In this document: positions 25,164 through 33,385 of the stretch, one piece after another
Layout of the letters: the number at the start of each line of letters is the position of its first letter
Position numbering within the stretch: the first letter of the stretch is position 1
NCBI GenBank assembly: GCA_902521075.1
Contig: CABYQM010000002.1
Span: 78,414-142,413 of the forward strand
DNA: 64,000 bases
Direction of reading: 5' to 3'
Source of the DNA: an uncultured Pelagibacteraceae bacterium
GTDB lineage: Bacteria > Pseudomonadota > Alphaproteobacteria > Pelagibacterales > Pelagibacteraceae
Translations under genes and position numbers: made by a program
Notes under the pieces: generated by a model
Told to the model about the DNA's origin: nothing
Seen by the model: only the letters and a program-made list of their open reading frames with translations
The model's database searches: none

Positions 25164-26511
25164 TGAATTTGACTATAGTAAACTAAGACATACAACATCA
25201 GTAGATCAGTCTGATAGAAAAGTACCATACAATTTAAGACAAAGCGGACCTACTAAAGTTGAGATGCTAATATCAACAAGAGTAAGGAAATCTCCATACT
25301 GGCATTTATCTATGAAAGCAGGATGTTGGAGAGCAACTGTTTATAACAGAATTTATCATCCAAGAGGTTATGTTAAACCTGAAGATGGTGGTGCAATGGT
25401 TGAGTACGAGGCAATTAAAAACCATGTAACAATGTGGAATGTTGCAGTTGAAAGACAAATACAAGTTAAAGGACCAGATGCAGAAAAATTTGTTGATTAT
25501 GTAATTACAAGAGATGCTACAAAAATTTCTCCAATGAGAGGAAGATATGTAATTTTGTGTAATGCATACGGAGGAGTATTAAATGATCCTATTCTTTTAA
25601 GAATATCTAAAGATGAATTTTGGTTCAGTTTATCAGATAGTGATATTGGATTGTATCTGCAAGGAGTAAATGCGGATGAAAGGTTTAATGTTCAAATTAA
25701 TGAAATAGATGCTTGTCCTGTACAAATTCAAGGTCCTAAAGCAAAAGCTTTAATGAAAGATCTTTGTGGAAGTGAAGTTGACATAGACAACATGCCTTTT
25801 TATGGATTGGCATCTGCAAAAGTTGGTGGAAGAAGTTGTATTATTTCTCAAACAGGTTTTTCTGGCGAGTCTGGATTTGAAATATATTTAAGAGAAGCAA
25901 CTTTATATGCCGAAGATATGTGGAATGCTGTTCTTGAAGCAGGTAAAAAACATAACTTAATGGTCATTGCTCCTGCTCACCACAGAAGGATACAAGCTGG
26001 AATTCTTTCATGGGGACAAGATATGGATCATGAACATAATCCATTTCAATGTAATCTTGGTTATCAAGTTTCTTTATCTGGCAAAGGTGAATGGAACAAA
26101 AAAGGTGATTATGTTGGAAAAAAAGCTCTCGAGAAAATGAAAGCTGATTTAAAAGCAGGTCATAAACCTTACAAACTTCAATTAGTTGGACTTGAATTAG
26201 GAGGAAAACCTATTGAAGAATATGCTCCAGATTTTTGGTTAATTTCAGAAAACGGCAGTGAGCCTGTGGGATTTATAACTTCTCCTTGGTATCACCCAGA
26301 AAAAGGGAAAAATATTGCTATGGGATACGTTCCATTTGATGGCACGCTAAATGCAAATGGTTTTCCAAGAGGTAAGGTTGGATCGAAATTTAAAGTCCAT
26401 CTACCCGAAAAATATTCTGATAAACCTGGAGAACCAGTCGATGCAGTTGTAGTTGATATTCCATTTACAGAATCTTACAACGCAAATACAAGAGAAGTAG
26501 TCAGTAAGTGA
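25156..26511 (+). CDS. DmdA/GcvT-like THF-dependent methyltransferase
   Basis: At 451 residues this aminomethyltransferase-family protein is longer than canonical DMSP demethylase (about 360-370 aa). The core block MWNVAVERQIQVKGPDAEKFVDYV, YVILCNAYGGVLNDPILL, FSLSDSDIGLYLQGV and SQTGFSGESGFEIYL resembles DmdA more than glycine-cleavage GcvT. The N-terminal 60 residues and a C-terminal extension (near 370-451) add to the usual fold. It overlaps the MetF-like gene, which could recycle methyl-THF. The substrate may be DMSP or another methylated sulfur or nitrogen compound; without alignment to the authentic dmdA clades I leave it unnamed. Confidence 0.75.
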   Translation: MSNEFDYSKLRHTTSVDQSDRKVPYNLRQSGPTKVEMLISTRVRKSPYWHLSMKAGCWRATVYNRIYHPRGYVKPEDGGAMVEYEAIKNHVTMWNVAVERQIQVKGPDAEKFVDYVITRDATKISPMRGRYVILCNAYGGVLNDPILLRISKDEFWFSLSDSDIGLYLQGVNADERFNVQINEIDACPVQIQGPKAKALMKDLCGSEVDIDNMPFYGLASAKVGGRSCIISQTGFSGESGFEIYLREATLYAEDMWNAVLEAGKKHNLMVIAPAHHRRIQAGILSWGQDMDHEHNPFQCNLGYQVSLSGKGEWNKKGDYVGKKALEKMKADLKAGHKPYKLQLVGLELGGKPIEEYAPDFWLISENGSEPVGFITSPWYHPEKGKNIAMGYVPFDGTLNANGFPRGKVGSKFKVHLPEKYSDKPGEPVDAVVVDIPFTESYNANTREVVSK

Positions 26512-26521
26512 TAAAAATTTT

Positions 26522-26548
26522 TTTAGGGGGAATTTAATTCCCCCTAAA
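26522..26548. repeat. Perfect 13-bp inverted repeat (27-nt stem-loop) ahead of a micro-ORF
   Basis: TTTAGGGGGAATT, one base, then AATTCCCCCTAAA. It lies 11 bases after the DmdA-like stop and ends one base before the ATG of the 35-residue ORF. No T-tract follows on the plus strand, so a classical terminator is doubtful; protection of the upstream mRNA 3' end or control of the micro-ORF start is possible. Confidence 0.7.
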
Positions 26549-26549
26549 T

Positions 26550-26657
26550 ATGACGAAAACCTTTTTCATAGTTGTTTGCATTATAATCGCTATTGCTCTA
26601 ATAATATTCCCATTAATCGTTTCGTATAAGGCGCAAAAAAAAAATAAAGATAATTAA
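26550..26657 (+). CDS. Single-pass membrane microprotein (35 aa, unknown)
   Basis: This ORF is too short for the track. It starts at ATG 26550 and ends at TAA 26655-26657, sharing one base with the ATG of the YIP1-like gene, which supports real coupled translation. The product is MTKTFFIVVCIIIAIALIIF, then a Pro-containing end of the helix and a basic tail (YKAQKKNKDN), a typical inward-tail single-TM layout. No family is recognised. A strong stem-loop ends one base before its ATG, leaving no Shine-Dalgarno. Confidence 0.5.
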   Translation: MTKTFFIVVCIIIAIALIIFPLIVSYKAQKKNKDN

Positions 26658-27202
26658 TGTTTGCTCAGTTTTTAGATATTGTTTTTAAATCTTTAAAGCT
26701 TGATAAAACTCTTTATAGAACTCCAAGATATTATGGAGAAGCTGGAATTTATTTTGCAATTCTAATTATGATTTTAGATGGGGTTGCTGGAGCAGTTGCG
26801 GCTAATACGATTGTAAAAACATCTGTTGGTATATCTGGTTTAACAGCATTATTAACTTGGTTGGTGTGGGCAATTTTTATATTTGTAATTGGAGTTAAAA
26901 TTTTTCCTGATAAAGATAGAAAAATTCCATTTAAAAGAGTTCTTATAGCCGTTGGGTACGCACACGCTCCAGGACTGATAAGATTTTTTGCTGTCACACC
27001 AGAATTAGTACTTTTAATTATTTTTCTTACTCAATTTTGGATTTTTGCTTCATTAATTATAGCAACAAGACATATTTTAAATTTAAAATCAAATCTAAAA
27101 GCATTTGGAATTGTATTTTTATCTTTTTTAATTATTTCTTTTTTGACAATTTCATTTGTAATGACAAAAATTAATTCATTACCTGTAAGTACAAATATTT
27201 AA
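26657..27202 (+). CDS. YIP1-family-like integral membrane protein
   Basis: The 181-residue protein has about five hydrophobic segments. The pattern of RTPRYYGEAGIYFAILIMILDGVAGAV, an amphipathic linker, and KRVLIAVGYAHAPGLIRFF followed by ATRHILNLKS fits YIP1-domain proteins of bacteria. It sits downstream of the 35-residue membrane ORF, overlapping by one base. The function of bacterial members is unknown; a membrane-organisation role is sometimes proposed. Confidence 0.65.
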   Translation: MFAQFLDIVFKSLKLDKTLYRTPRYYGEAGIYFAILIMILDGVAGAVAANTIVKTSVGISGLTALLTWLVWAIFIFVIGVKIFPDKDRKIPFKRVLIAVGYAHAPGLIRFFAVTPELVLLIIFLTQFWIFASLIIATRHILNLKSNLKAFGIVFLSFLIISFLTISFVMTKINSLPVSTNI

Positions 27203-27366
27203 AGCGGAAATAAAGTTTTAGATGTTCTGCAGGAGTTACAAAGTTTATATCCTGTGAGTATTAAATTTTGAGTTACTGTCTCATCTTCTTTTTTACATTC
27301 ATCACAAATATCATTTAATTCATTATTATCTGATTTGTCTGATTTATATTCAAAGTTATCAGTCAT
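27199..27366 (-). CDS. Small four-cysteine zinc-ribbon-like protein (55 aa, unknown)
   Basis: This ORF is too short for the track. ATG at 27366 lies inside the end of the DUF3726 gene (8-base overlap) and the frame runs 55 codons to TAA at 27199-27201. The product begins MTDNFEYKSDKSDNNELND and contains CDEC (residues 21-24) and CNSC (43-46), an 18-residue-spaced pair of CxxC knuckles that should bind zinc. The N-terminus is acidic and probably disordered. It would be the last gene of the DUF3726/dipeptidase operon. The coupling and motif make it credible, but no family is recognised. Confidence 0.62.
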   Translation of the reverse strand: MTDNFEYKSDKSDNNELNDICDECKKEDETVTQNLILTGYKLCNSCRTSKTLFPL

Positions 27367-27967
27367 TATCTGTTAATCCTGCGCCTGCAGTTTTTTGTTT
27401 TAACTCATCAGTTTCTTCTACAAATGTGTTTTCTGATAATTTTGTTAATTCTTTCCAATCTTCTTCAGAAAAATTATTCTTATTTTCTAAGAATTGAATT
27501 TTAATTACATCAGCTTTTTCTACAATCTCACTACTTAAGTAATTCGAATAAATTGATTGATTGAAATTTAATAAAAATTCTTTTTGATCTATCTTTAAAA
27601 AAATTCTCTTTCCCGTTATTTCCGAAGATCTGCTGACAAACGGCAAAAATATCAATGGGTAAGCCATTTTTTCAATTTCTATATCATTTAGTTCTTGGAT
27701 AGAGATTGATTGATCAAAAAAACTTAATCCAAGTTTAATCGGACAGTAAAAGTTTTGAGGTCTGTTGCTTTTTTTAAAAGATTGGCAATTTTCAAACTTC
27801 TCATTATTAAAAATCTTAAAATATTGGTTTATGTTTTTTATTCCTGGTAAACCAAATAACTCAAGTTGTTTAATGTTCTTTCCTATTTCTTCGGCAACAC
27901 CCCAAGAGAAACCTTTTGCTTTAGTTGAACGTTTAACAATTGTATCGATTTCACTATAACTTCTCAT
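27359..27967 (-). CDS. DUF3726 family protein
   Basis: The 202-residue protein begins MRSYSEIDTIVKRSTKAKGFSWGVAEEIGKNIKQLELFGLPG, which matches the DUF3726 opening pattern (SxxEI...GxxWGxAEE...L...GLPG). It has no catalytic motif I can point to and no signal peptide or TM segment. Its start overlaps the stop of the 553-residue unknown by one base, so the two are tightly coupled and probably form a complex. The family occurs mainly in marine alphaproteobacteria and has no known function. Confidence 0.78.
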   Translation of the reverse strand: MRSYSEIDTIVKRSTKAKGFSWGVAEEIGKNIKQLELFGLPGIKNINQYFKIFNNEKFENCQSFKKSNRPQNFYCPIKLGLSFFDQSISIQELNDIEIEKMAYPLIFLPFVSRSSEITGKRIFLKIDQKEFLLNFNQSIYSNYLSSEIVEKADVIKIQFLENKNNFSEEDWKELTKLSENTFVEETDELKQKTAGAGLTDND

Positions 27968-29628
27968 TAATTACTTTGGTTATATATCCAATATTGATTA
28001 AATGAATTAAGTTCATTTGGTAATGGAGCTCCTTGAAACATACAAATCCTTAACCATTTGTCAGATCTTGGATCAAACTTTACTGCCCCAAAAAAAGATA
28101 GTTTAAGTCTTAACATATCAATAGGAACTAATTTTGAGCCGATGGTGTTATCTTGAATTTCAGAATATGGATATTTCTCTGTTATAAACACTCTTCTTAC
28201 AATATGTCTTAAATCATTGTTCCGTAATAGAAAATTGCCAATCTTTAAGCTGTTTTTTAATGTAAAAATAGTTTCATAAAGTTTTTTTATATCTCTAGCA
28301 ATAGCTGTAGGCTGCTCAAGTTCTGAACCATTATCTTCAAAACGATCTCCAATTCTAGGTTCTTCTTTATTTTTTGAAATGAACCAAAATTTTTTATTAT
28401 TTTCATTTTTTGAAAAATCAATTTTTAAAATATCTGAATAATTTTTTTCAATTATTTCCCTTAGGTCATTTATAGTTCTATCTACAGGAATGTTAAAACT
28501 ACTATCCTCGTCTGAACTCATTTTAGAAATTAAAGGATCGGTTATTTCATTATATGGCTCCATCATTATAGAAACCAAATACTCAACTCCTTCTTCAGAT
28601 AAATTTTCCTCTGCCCAGTTATATAATTTATCAAATATATAAAAATTTGATTTATCAATATTATTTTTCAAATAATTAATTAAATTTTGTAAATCATTAA
28701 TTAAATTGTTTATTTTTTTCTTTTGGTATTCGCTATCAGTATTCCATGAAGTTACATTTTTTAAAGATTTTATTAAACAATTGTAAAAAATTTTAAACTC
28801 TTCTTCTGATACTTTTTCTATTTCTCTGATTTTTTTTAAAGCTGTCTCTTTAGCTAGAATCCAATTATTTAACAATGAAGGGTGGTTTACAATAAATGGC
28901 GCCATTCCCAATCCAGTTGAATTTCCAATTCCTAAATTTCTGCAAATATCCAAGTCTAATTCTACAGCGTCTTTAGGATTTTTATGTTTTGCAATATGAT
29001 TGACTTGATCGAAAGTGAATTGTCTTACAAGGTAGACTAACATCATTTCCAATCTAAAAGGACCATTTATTTCATCTCTATTTTTAATTCTAAACCTGTC
29101 TGCTAATCCAAATTTTCCTGAGCCATATACTGCGGTTGTTCTGTACAAATATCCAACTTTTGAAAGCTCATTAGTATTGGGCTGGATACCTTTTGATAAA
29201 CACTCGACTACGTAATTAAATGCTCTAACTGATCTATTTGCTCTTGAAAGAGTAAGTTCTTTATAAGAAAGTCTCCCTACTTCTTGCTTAGGGACATTTT
29301 GTGAAAGTCTATCAATATCGATCTTTGAAGGAATACCATCATACAAAGCAAATGCAGCATCCCATTTAGTTGCTATTACTCTATCAGATCTTTCCTCATC
29401 TTTAAGCTCATTGGCAAAACAAACTAGAGAATATGTTTTTTTTTCTTTTGAAAATGAATAAATAGCAACTCCAAATCCCCTATCATTCAAGTCGAACAAA
29501 TCTCTGTTATATTTCCAATCTTTGAACTCGTTTAAAAATGATCTTAGAAAAGATAATTTAGATTGATGAAACGATCCAAGCCTAGAAAGTTTCATTACAA
29601 TTTTAGGATCTCTGAGTGGAACTTGCAT
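27967..29628 (-). CDS. Conserved protein of unknown function (553 aa) in the DUF3726 operon
   Basis: I do not recognise this protein. It has no signal peptide and no membrane segment. Dense blocks look conserved rather than random: RDLFDLNDRGFGVAIYSF, LTLSRANRSVRAFNYVVE, TTAVYGSGKFGLADRFRI, EMMLVYLVRQFTFDQVNHIA and NLGIGNSTGLGMAPFIVNHP. Near the end, RHIVRRVFITEKYPYSEI and a SDKWLRICMFQGAPLP tail follow. The GNSTGLGMAPF loop is glycine-rich and could hold a cofactor or nucleotide. A middle part (about residues 290-400) is Lys/Asn/Glu rich and helical. It is flanked by one-base overlaps with the dipeptidase and DUF3726 genes. Confidence 0.7.
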   Translation of the reverse strand: MQVPLRDPKIVMKLSRLGSFHQSKLSFLRSFLNEFKDWKYNRDLFDLNDRGFGVAIYSFSKEKKTYSLVCFANELKDEERSDRVIATKWDAAFALYDGIPSKIDIDRLSQNVPKQEVGRLSYKELTLSRANRSVRAFNYVVECLSKGIQPNTNELSKVGYLYRTTAVYGSGKFGLADRFRIKNRDEINGPFRLEMMLVYLVRQFTFDQVNHIAKHKNPKDAVELDLDICRNLGIGNSTGLGMAPFIVNHPSLLNNWILAKETALKKIREIEKVSEEEFKIFYNCLIKSLKNVTSWNTDSEYQKKKINNLINDLQNLINYLKNNIDKSNFYIFDKLYNWAEENLSEEGVEYLVSIMMEPYNEITDPLISKMSSDEDSSFNIPVDRTINDLREIIEKNYSDILKIDFSKNENNKKFWFISKNKEEPRIGDRFEDNGSELEQPTAIARDIKKLYETIFTLKNSLKIGNFLLRNNDLRHIVRRVFITEKYPYSEIQDNTIGSKLVPIDMLRLKLSFFGAVKFDPRSDKWLRICMFQGAPLPNELNSFNQYWIYNQSN

Positions 29629-30596
29629 TAATTAATTCCTTTATAAAAATTAAACCAGTTATTGCCAAGTATCTTATTTATCTCTTCTTCGTAAAAACCT
29701 TTATTTTTTAGTTCTGTGTTTATATTATTAAATCCTCTTGCATCTAAAAACCAATCTGGTTGTTTTGGAAAACTAGGTTTATCTTTACTGCCTTCACCAA
29801 AATTTTTTGATTTTGACCATGTTCCATTTCTCATCCACTCAACTACGCTGTCTGGCTGGTTTAAACATAAGTCTGATCCTATTCCAACATTATCAATACC
29901 CATAATTTCAACTGTTCTTGCAACCATTTCACAAAAACTTTCTAATTTACAATTCGTTCCATCTTTTAAATGGTGAGCATACAATGATAAACCTAACATT
30001 CCTCCACTTGCAGATAAAACTTTTAATAATTCTGTAGATTTATTTCTTTTAGCTTCAAACCAAAAAGTTGGATTTGCATGAGTGATCGCAATTGGTTTTT
30101 GACTAATTTCAATTGCATCAAGTGTACTTTTTTCTGCTGAATGAGACATGTCAACAACGATACCTACTCTGTTCATTTCTTTAATAGCCTCTTTTCCAAA
30201 ATTAGTAACCCCACTATCATTTTTTTCATAACATCCAGTGGCTAATAATGATTGGTTGTTATAAGTTAATTGCATAAATCGACAACCTTGTGAGTGTACT
30301 TTTTCTATAAGGCCTATGTCATCTTCAATTGGTGAACAATTTTGAAATCCAAAAAAAATTGCAGTTTTGTTTTCTTCTTTTGCTTTTGTAATATCGTTGT
30401 AGTTATTTCCTAGAAATATAAGATCTTTATTTTCTTCGAAATGTTTATTCCACTCTTGTATTCTTTGTTGTAATTCATCATAGTCTTCATGATAAACTAA
30501 CGTTACGTGAACCGCATTTAATCCAGCTTTATTATTTATTTCAAAGATTTCTCTAGACCATTTACAATACTGAAGATTATCAATTCGATAATTCAT
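29628..30596 (-). CDS. M19 (renal dipeptidase-like) membrane dipeptidase family hydrolase
   Basis: The 322-residue amidohydrolase-fold protein has family blocks CRFMQLTYNNQSLLATGCYE, GIVVDMSHSAEKSTLDAI, PIAITHANP and DNVGIGSDL with metal-site His and Asp residues. The usual N-terminal HxD zinc motif of M19 enzymes is not obvious; the corresponding early region reads NAVHVTLVYHEDYDEL, so the metal site may be altered. Relatives in Pseudomonas sit with betaine-derived dimethylglycine catabolism genes. Here it heads the operon with the 553-residue unknown and DUF3726. Confidence 0.8.
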   Translation of the reverse strand: MNYRIDNLQYCKWSREIFEINNKAGLNAVHVTLVYHEDYDELQQRIQEWNKHFEENKDLIFLGNNYNDITKAKEENKTAIFFGFQNCSPIEDDIGLIEKVHSQGCRFMQLTYNNQSLLATGCYEKNDSGVTNFGKEAIKEMNRVGIVVDMSHSAEKSTLDAIEISQKPIAITHANPTFWFEAKRNKSTELLKVLSASGGMLGLSLYAHHLKDGTNCKLESFCEMVARTVEIMGIDNVGIGSDLCLNQPDSVVEWMRNGTWSKSKNFGEGSKDKPSFPKQPDWFLDARGFNNINTELKNKGFYEEEINKILGNNWFNFYKGIN

Positions 30597-30700
30597 ATTT
30601 GGTATACACTATTATTATTATTATGATTGTCACTAACTTAAACTGTCCTTAGCTAAAAATTGCAATTTAAGGGAAATATCTGTAAATTGATATTGGTTTC

Positions 30701-31195
30701 ATGAAATACAAAAAAAAATCACATAAAGTATCAATTGTAATGGGCAGTCAGTCTGATTACAAAACAATGAAAAATTGTGAAAAAGTTCTTAAGATTTTAA
30801 AAGTTAATTATGAGACAAGTATCGTCTCTGCTCACAGAACGCCTGATAGACTTTATGCCTATGCAAAGAAAGCAGAAAATAATAATATTTCTATTATTAT
30901 TGCTGGAGCCGGAGGATCAGCACATTTACCTGGTATGATTGCTGCTATAACTAGAATTCCAGTCATAGGTGTTCCCATTGAAAGTAAAAAGTTAAAAGGT
31001 TTAGATAGTCTACTATCAATTGCCCAAATGCCAAAAGGAATTCCTGTTGGTACAGTTGCTATTGGAGAAGATGGTGCAATCAATGCTGGTTTATATGCTG
31101 CTTCAATTATAGCTACGTATGATAACAATGTAAAAAAAACACTTTTAAATTGGCGAAAAAAACAAACATCAAAAGTAAAAAAAAAACCAAAGTAA
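30701..31195 (+). CDS. purE: N5-carboxyaminoimidazole ribonucleotide mutase
   Basis: The 164-residue class I PurE has VSIVMGSQSDYKTMKN, the active-site SAHRTPDRL, and AGAGGSAHLPGMIAAITRIPVIGVPI. It rearranges N5-CAIR to CAIR in purine synthesis. A basic C-terminal tail (KKKPK) is an extension. It is followed by purK after 3 bases, the usual pairing. Confidence 0.97.
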   Translation: MKYKKKSHKVSIVMGSQSDYKTMKNCEKVLKILKVNYETSIVSAHRTPDRLYAYAKKAENNNISIIIAGAGGSAHLPGMIAAITRIPVIGVPIESKKLKGLDSLLSIAQMPKGIPVGTVAIGEDGAINAGLYAASIIATYDNNVKKTLLNWRKKQTSKVKKKPK

Positions 31196-31198
31196 TTA

Positions 31199-32242
31199 AT
31201 GTCTAAACCTGATCTAGGAATAATAGGTGGAGGACAATTAGGAAGTCTATTAGCATCCGCAGCAAAAAAACTTAATATTAAAACGGTTATTTTATCTGAC
31301 GATAAAGATGCACCTGCAATCAATTTTGCTGATGAATTTATTTATGGAGATTACCAAGACATAAATATTATCAATAACTTTTTAGAAAAAGTCGATCTTG
31401 TAACATATGAGTTTGAAAATATCCCATATGATATATTAAAAAAAATTAATGAAACCAAATCTGTATTACCAAGCCCTGAAATAAATAAATTAATCCAAAA
31501 TAGACTAACTGAAAAAGAATTTTTAAATAAAAATAATATAACTACAACTCAGTATGTAAGTATAAATGATTTAGATGATATAAAAATAAACGATAAATTT
31601 ATACCTGGTTTATTGAAAACTTGTACACTAGGTTACGATGGAAAGGGCCAATATAAAATAAATAATACAAATGATTTAAACAATGATTTCGATTTTTCAA
31701 AAGGCTACATCTTAGAAAAGATAGTAAATTTAAAAAAAGAAATTTCAGTTGTGGTTACAAGATTTGGTCACCAAAAATATGAAATTTATGATCCAATTGA
31801 AAATTATCATGAAGACCAGATTTTAAAATACTCTAAAATTCCCGCAGATATAAGTAATGAAATTAAAAATAAAGCATTGGACTGGGCAAAAACAGTAGCT
31901 GAAGAGCTTGATTATATTGGTACTATGTGCGTTGAATTCTTTATAGATAAAAATAATAATTTATATGCTAATGAAGTTGCACCAAGAGTACATAATTCTG
32001 GGCACCTAACTATAAATTCACACAACATTAGCCAATTTGAAAACCACATCAGAGCTGTATGTGGACTCGAAAAATTAGAAACAAAAAAAATTTATAATGC
32101 AAAAATGCTTAATTTGATTGGTGAAGATATATTAGAATATAAAAATAAAAAGTTTAAAGAAAATGAATTTTTTTATGATTATTTAAAAAAAGAAGTTAAA
32201 GCTAAAAGAAAAATGGGACATTTAACAACTATAGAAAAATAG
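31199..32242 (+). CDS. purK: N5-carboxyaminoimidazole ribonucleotide synthase
   Basis: The 347-residue ATP-grasp enzyme opens with LGIIGGGQLGSLLASAAKKL and has the ATP-grasp loop LKTCTLGYDGKGQ, the metal-binding VEFFIDKNNNLYANEVAPRVHNSGH, and a C-terminal lid. It carboxylates AIR with ATP and bicarbonate. The very Asn/Lys-rich composition reflects the AT bias of the genome. It converges on the SRAP gene with 2 bases between stops. Confidence 0.96.
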   Translation: MSKPDLGIIGGGQLGSLLASAAKKLNIKTVILSDDKDAPAINFADEFIYGDYQDINIINNFLEKVDLVTYEFENIPYDILKKINETKSVLPSPEINKLIQNRLTEKEFLNKNNITTTQYVSINDLDDIKINDKFIPGLLKTCTLGYDGKGQYKINNTNDLNNDFDFSKGYILEKIVNLKKEISVVVTRFGHQKYEIYDPIENYHEDQILKYSKIPADISNEIKNKALDWAKTVAEELDYIGTMCVEFFIDKNNNLYANEVAPRVHNSGHLTINSHNISQFENHIRAVCGLEKLETKKIYNAKMLNLIGEDILEYKNKKFKENEFFYDYLKKEVKAKRKMGHLTTIEK

Positions 32243-32244
32243 TT

Positions 32245-32868
32245 TTAAGAAATTGTTTGGATCAAAGAAATATTATTGTTTGTAGGTTTATTAACTTCCT
32301 TTGAAACCTCATGAAAGTTTAATTTTGTTTTTTTACACTCTTTAAGAAAACTCGATCCTGTTAATTCAAGATTTAAATATCTATTAACATCATTTTCATT
32401 AATTATAACAGGCTGTCTATGATGTATTTCTTTAATATTTTCATCTGCATCCTCGGTTATTAAACAAAATTGATCATTGTCATAAATAGCCGCTAAATAC
32501 ATAAGCTTTTTATCTTCTCTTAAAAAATAATAAGGTGTTTTATTTTCTTTTTCTCTTTTCCACTCATAAAAACCATCTGCTACAGCTACACATCTATGTA
32601 GTCGAATTAATTTTTTGAAAGACACTTTTTCATCTATAGTTTCTAGTCTTGCATTTATTAAAGGTTTAAAATCTTTTTGCTTAGCCCAGCTAGGTACTAC
32701 TCCCCACTTTAAATTTTCTAGAGTATTTCCATTATTATATTTTTTAATTACAGGTAATTTTTGAAATGGATGTGCATTATAATTTTCATTATCTTCAACT
32801 TGTATAGCTGACTTAACAAGTTTTTTTGTTTTTGTAACAGGGCTAGTTATTACGTATCTTCCACACAT
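32245..32868 (-). CDS. SOS response-associated peptidase (SRAP/YedK/HMCES family)
   Basis: The 207-residue protein starts MCGRYVITSP; Cys2 becomes the N-terminal nucleophile that crosslinks to abasic sites in single-stranded DNA. Other signatures are LKWGVVPSWAK, LINARLETIDEK, RCVAVADGFYEW and IHHRQPVII near the end. The family protects abasic sites during replication. It is transcribed towards purK and diverges from the acetyltransferase gene. Confidence 0.95.
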   Translation of the reverse strand: MCGRYVITSPVTKTKKLVKSAIQVEDNENYNAHPFQKLPVIKKYNNGNTLENLKWGVVPSWAKQKDFKPLINARLETIDEKVSFKKLIRLHRCVAVADGFYEWKREKENKTPYYFLREDKKLMYLAAIYDNDQFCLITEDADENIKEIHHRQPVIINENDVNRYLNLELTGSSFLKECKKTKLNFHEVSKEVNKPTNNNISLIQTIS

Positions 32869-32904
32869 ATTTAATTTTCTTGGTTTAATCTAAATTTAGA
32901 TTAT

Positions 32905-33375
32905 ATGTTTTTCAAAACTATGAAATCAATAGAAAATAATTTTGATGATCCGCAAGTAAATGAGTTGCTAACTAAGCATTTTATTGAATTGAGATCAGTT
33001 TCTCCTGAGGGGAGTTCTCATGTATTAGATATTCCTGGATTAAAGGATCCAAGTATAAAATTCTGGAGTTTATGGGAAAATAATGAATTAATTGGTTGTG
33101 GAGCTTTAAAATTATTTGATGAAACGCATGGAGAATTTAAATCTATAAGAGTTTCAGATAAATTTAGAAATAAAAAATATGGTGGAAAAATAATTTCACA
33201 TCTTATTGAAAAATCTAAACAAATAGGAATTACTAAACTTAGTGTCGAAACTGGTGCAGGTGATTTTTTTGCACCCGCTAGAAAACTTTTTAAAAGTTTT
33301 GGTTTTAAAGAGTGTGGGCCTTTTGCGCACTATAAAGATGATCCTAATTCATGCTATTATTCAGTAGATATTTGA
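32905..33375 (+). CDS. GNAT-family N-acetyltransferase
   Basis: The 156-residue protein has a GNAT core: ELIGCGALKLFDETHGEFKSIRVSDKFRNKKYGGKIISHLI includes the acetyl-CoA binding motif A (R-x-K-x-x-G-G), and KLFKSFGFKECGPF is motif B. It resembles the YafP/PhnO-like putative acetyltransferases. A second Met six codons in is an alternative start. The acceptor is unknown. Confidence 0.88.
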   Translation: MFFKTMKSIENNFDDPQVNELLTKHFIELRSVSPEGSSHVLDIPGLKDPSIKFWSLWENNELIGCGALKLFDETHGEFKSIRVSDKFRNKKYGGKIISHLIEKSKQIGITKLSVETGAGDFFAPARKLFKSFGFKECGPFAHYKDDPNSCYYSVDI

Positions 33376-33385
33376 GGAGTTTAGT

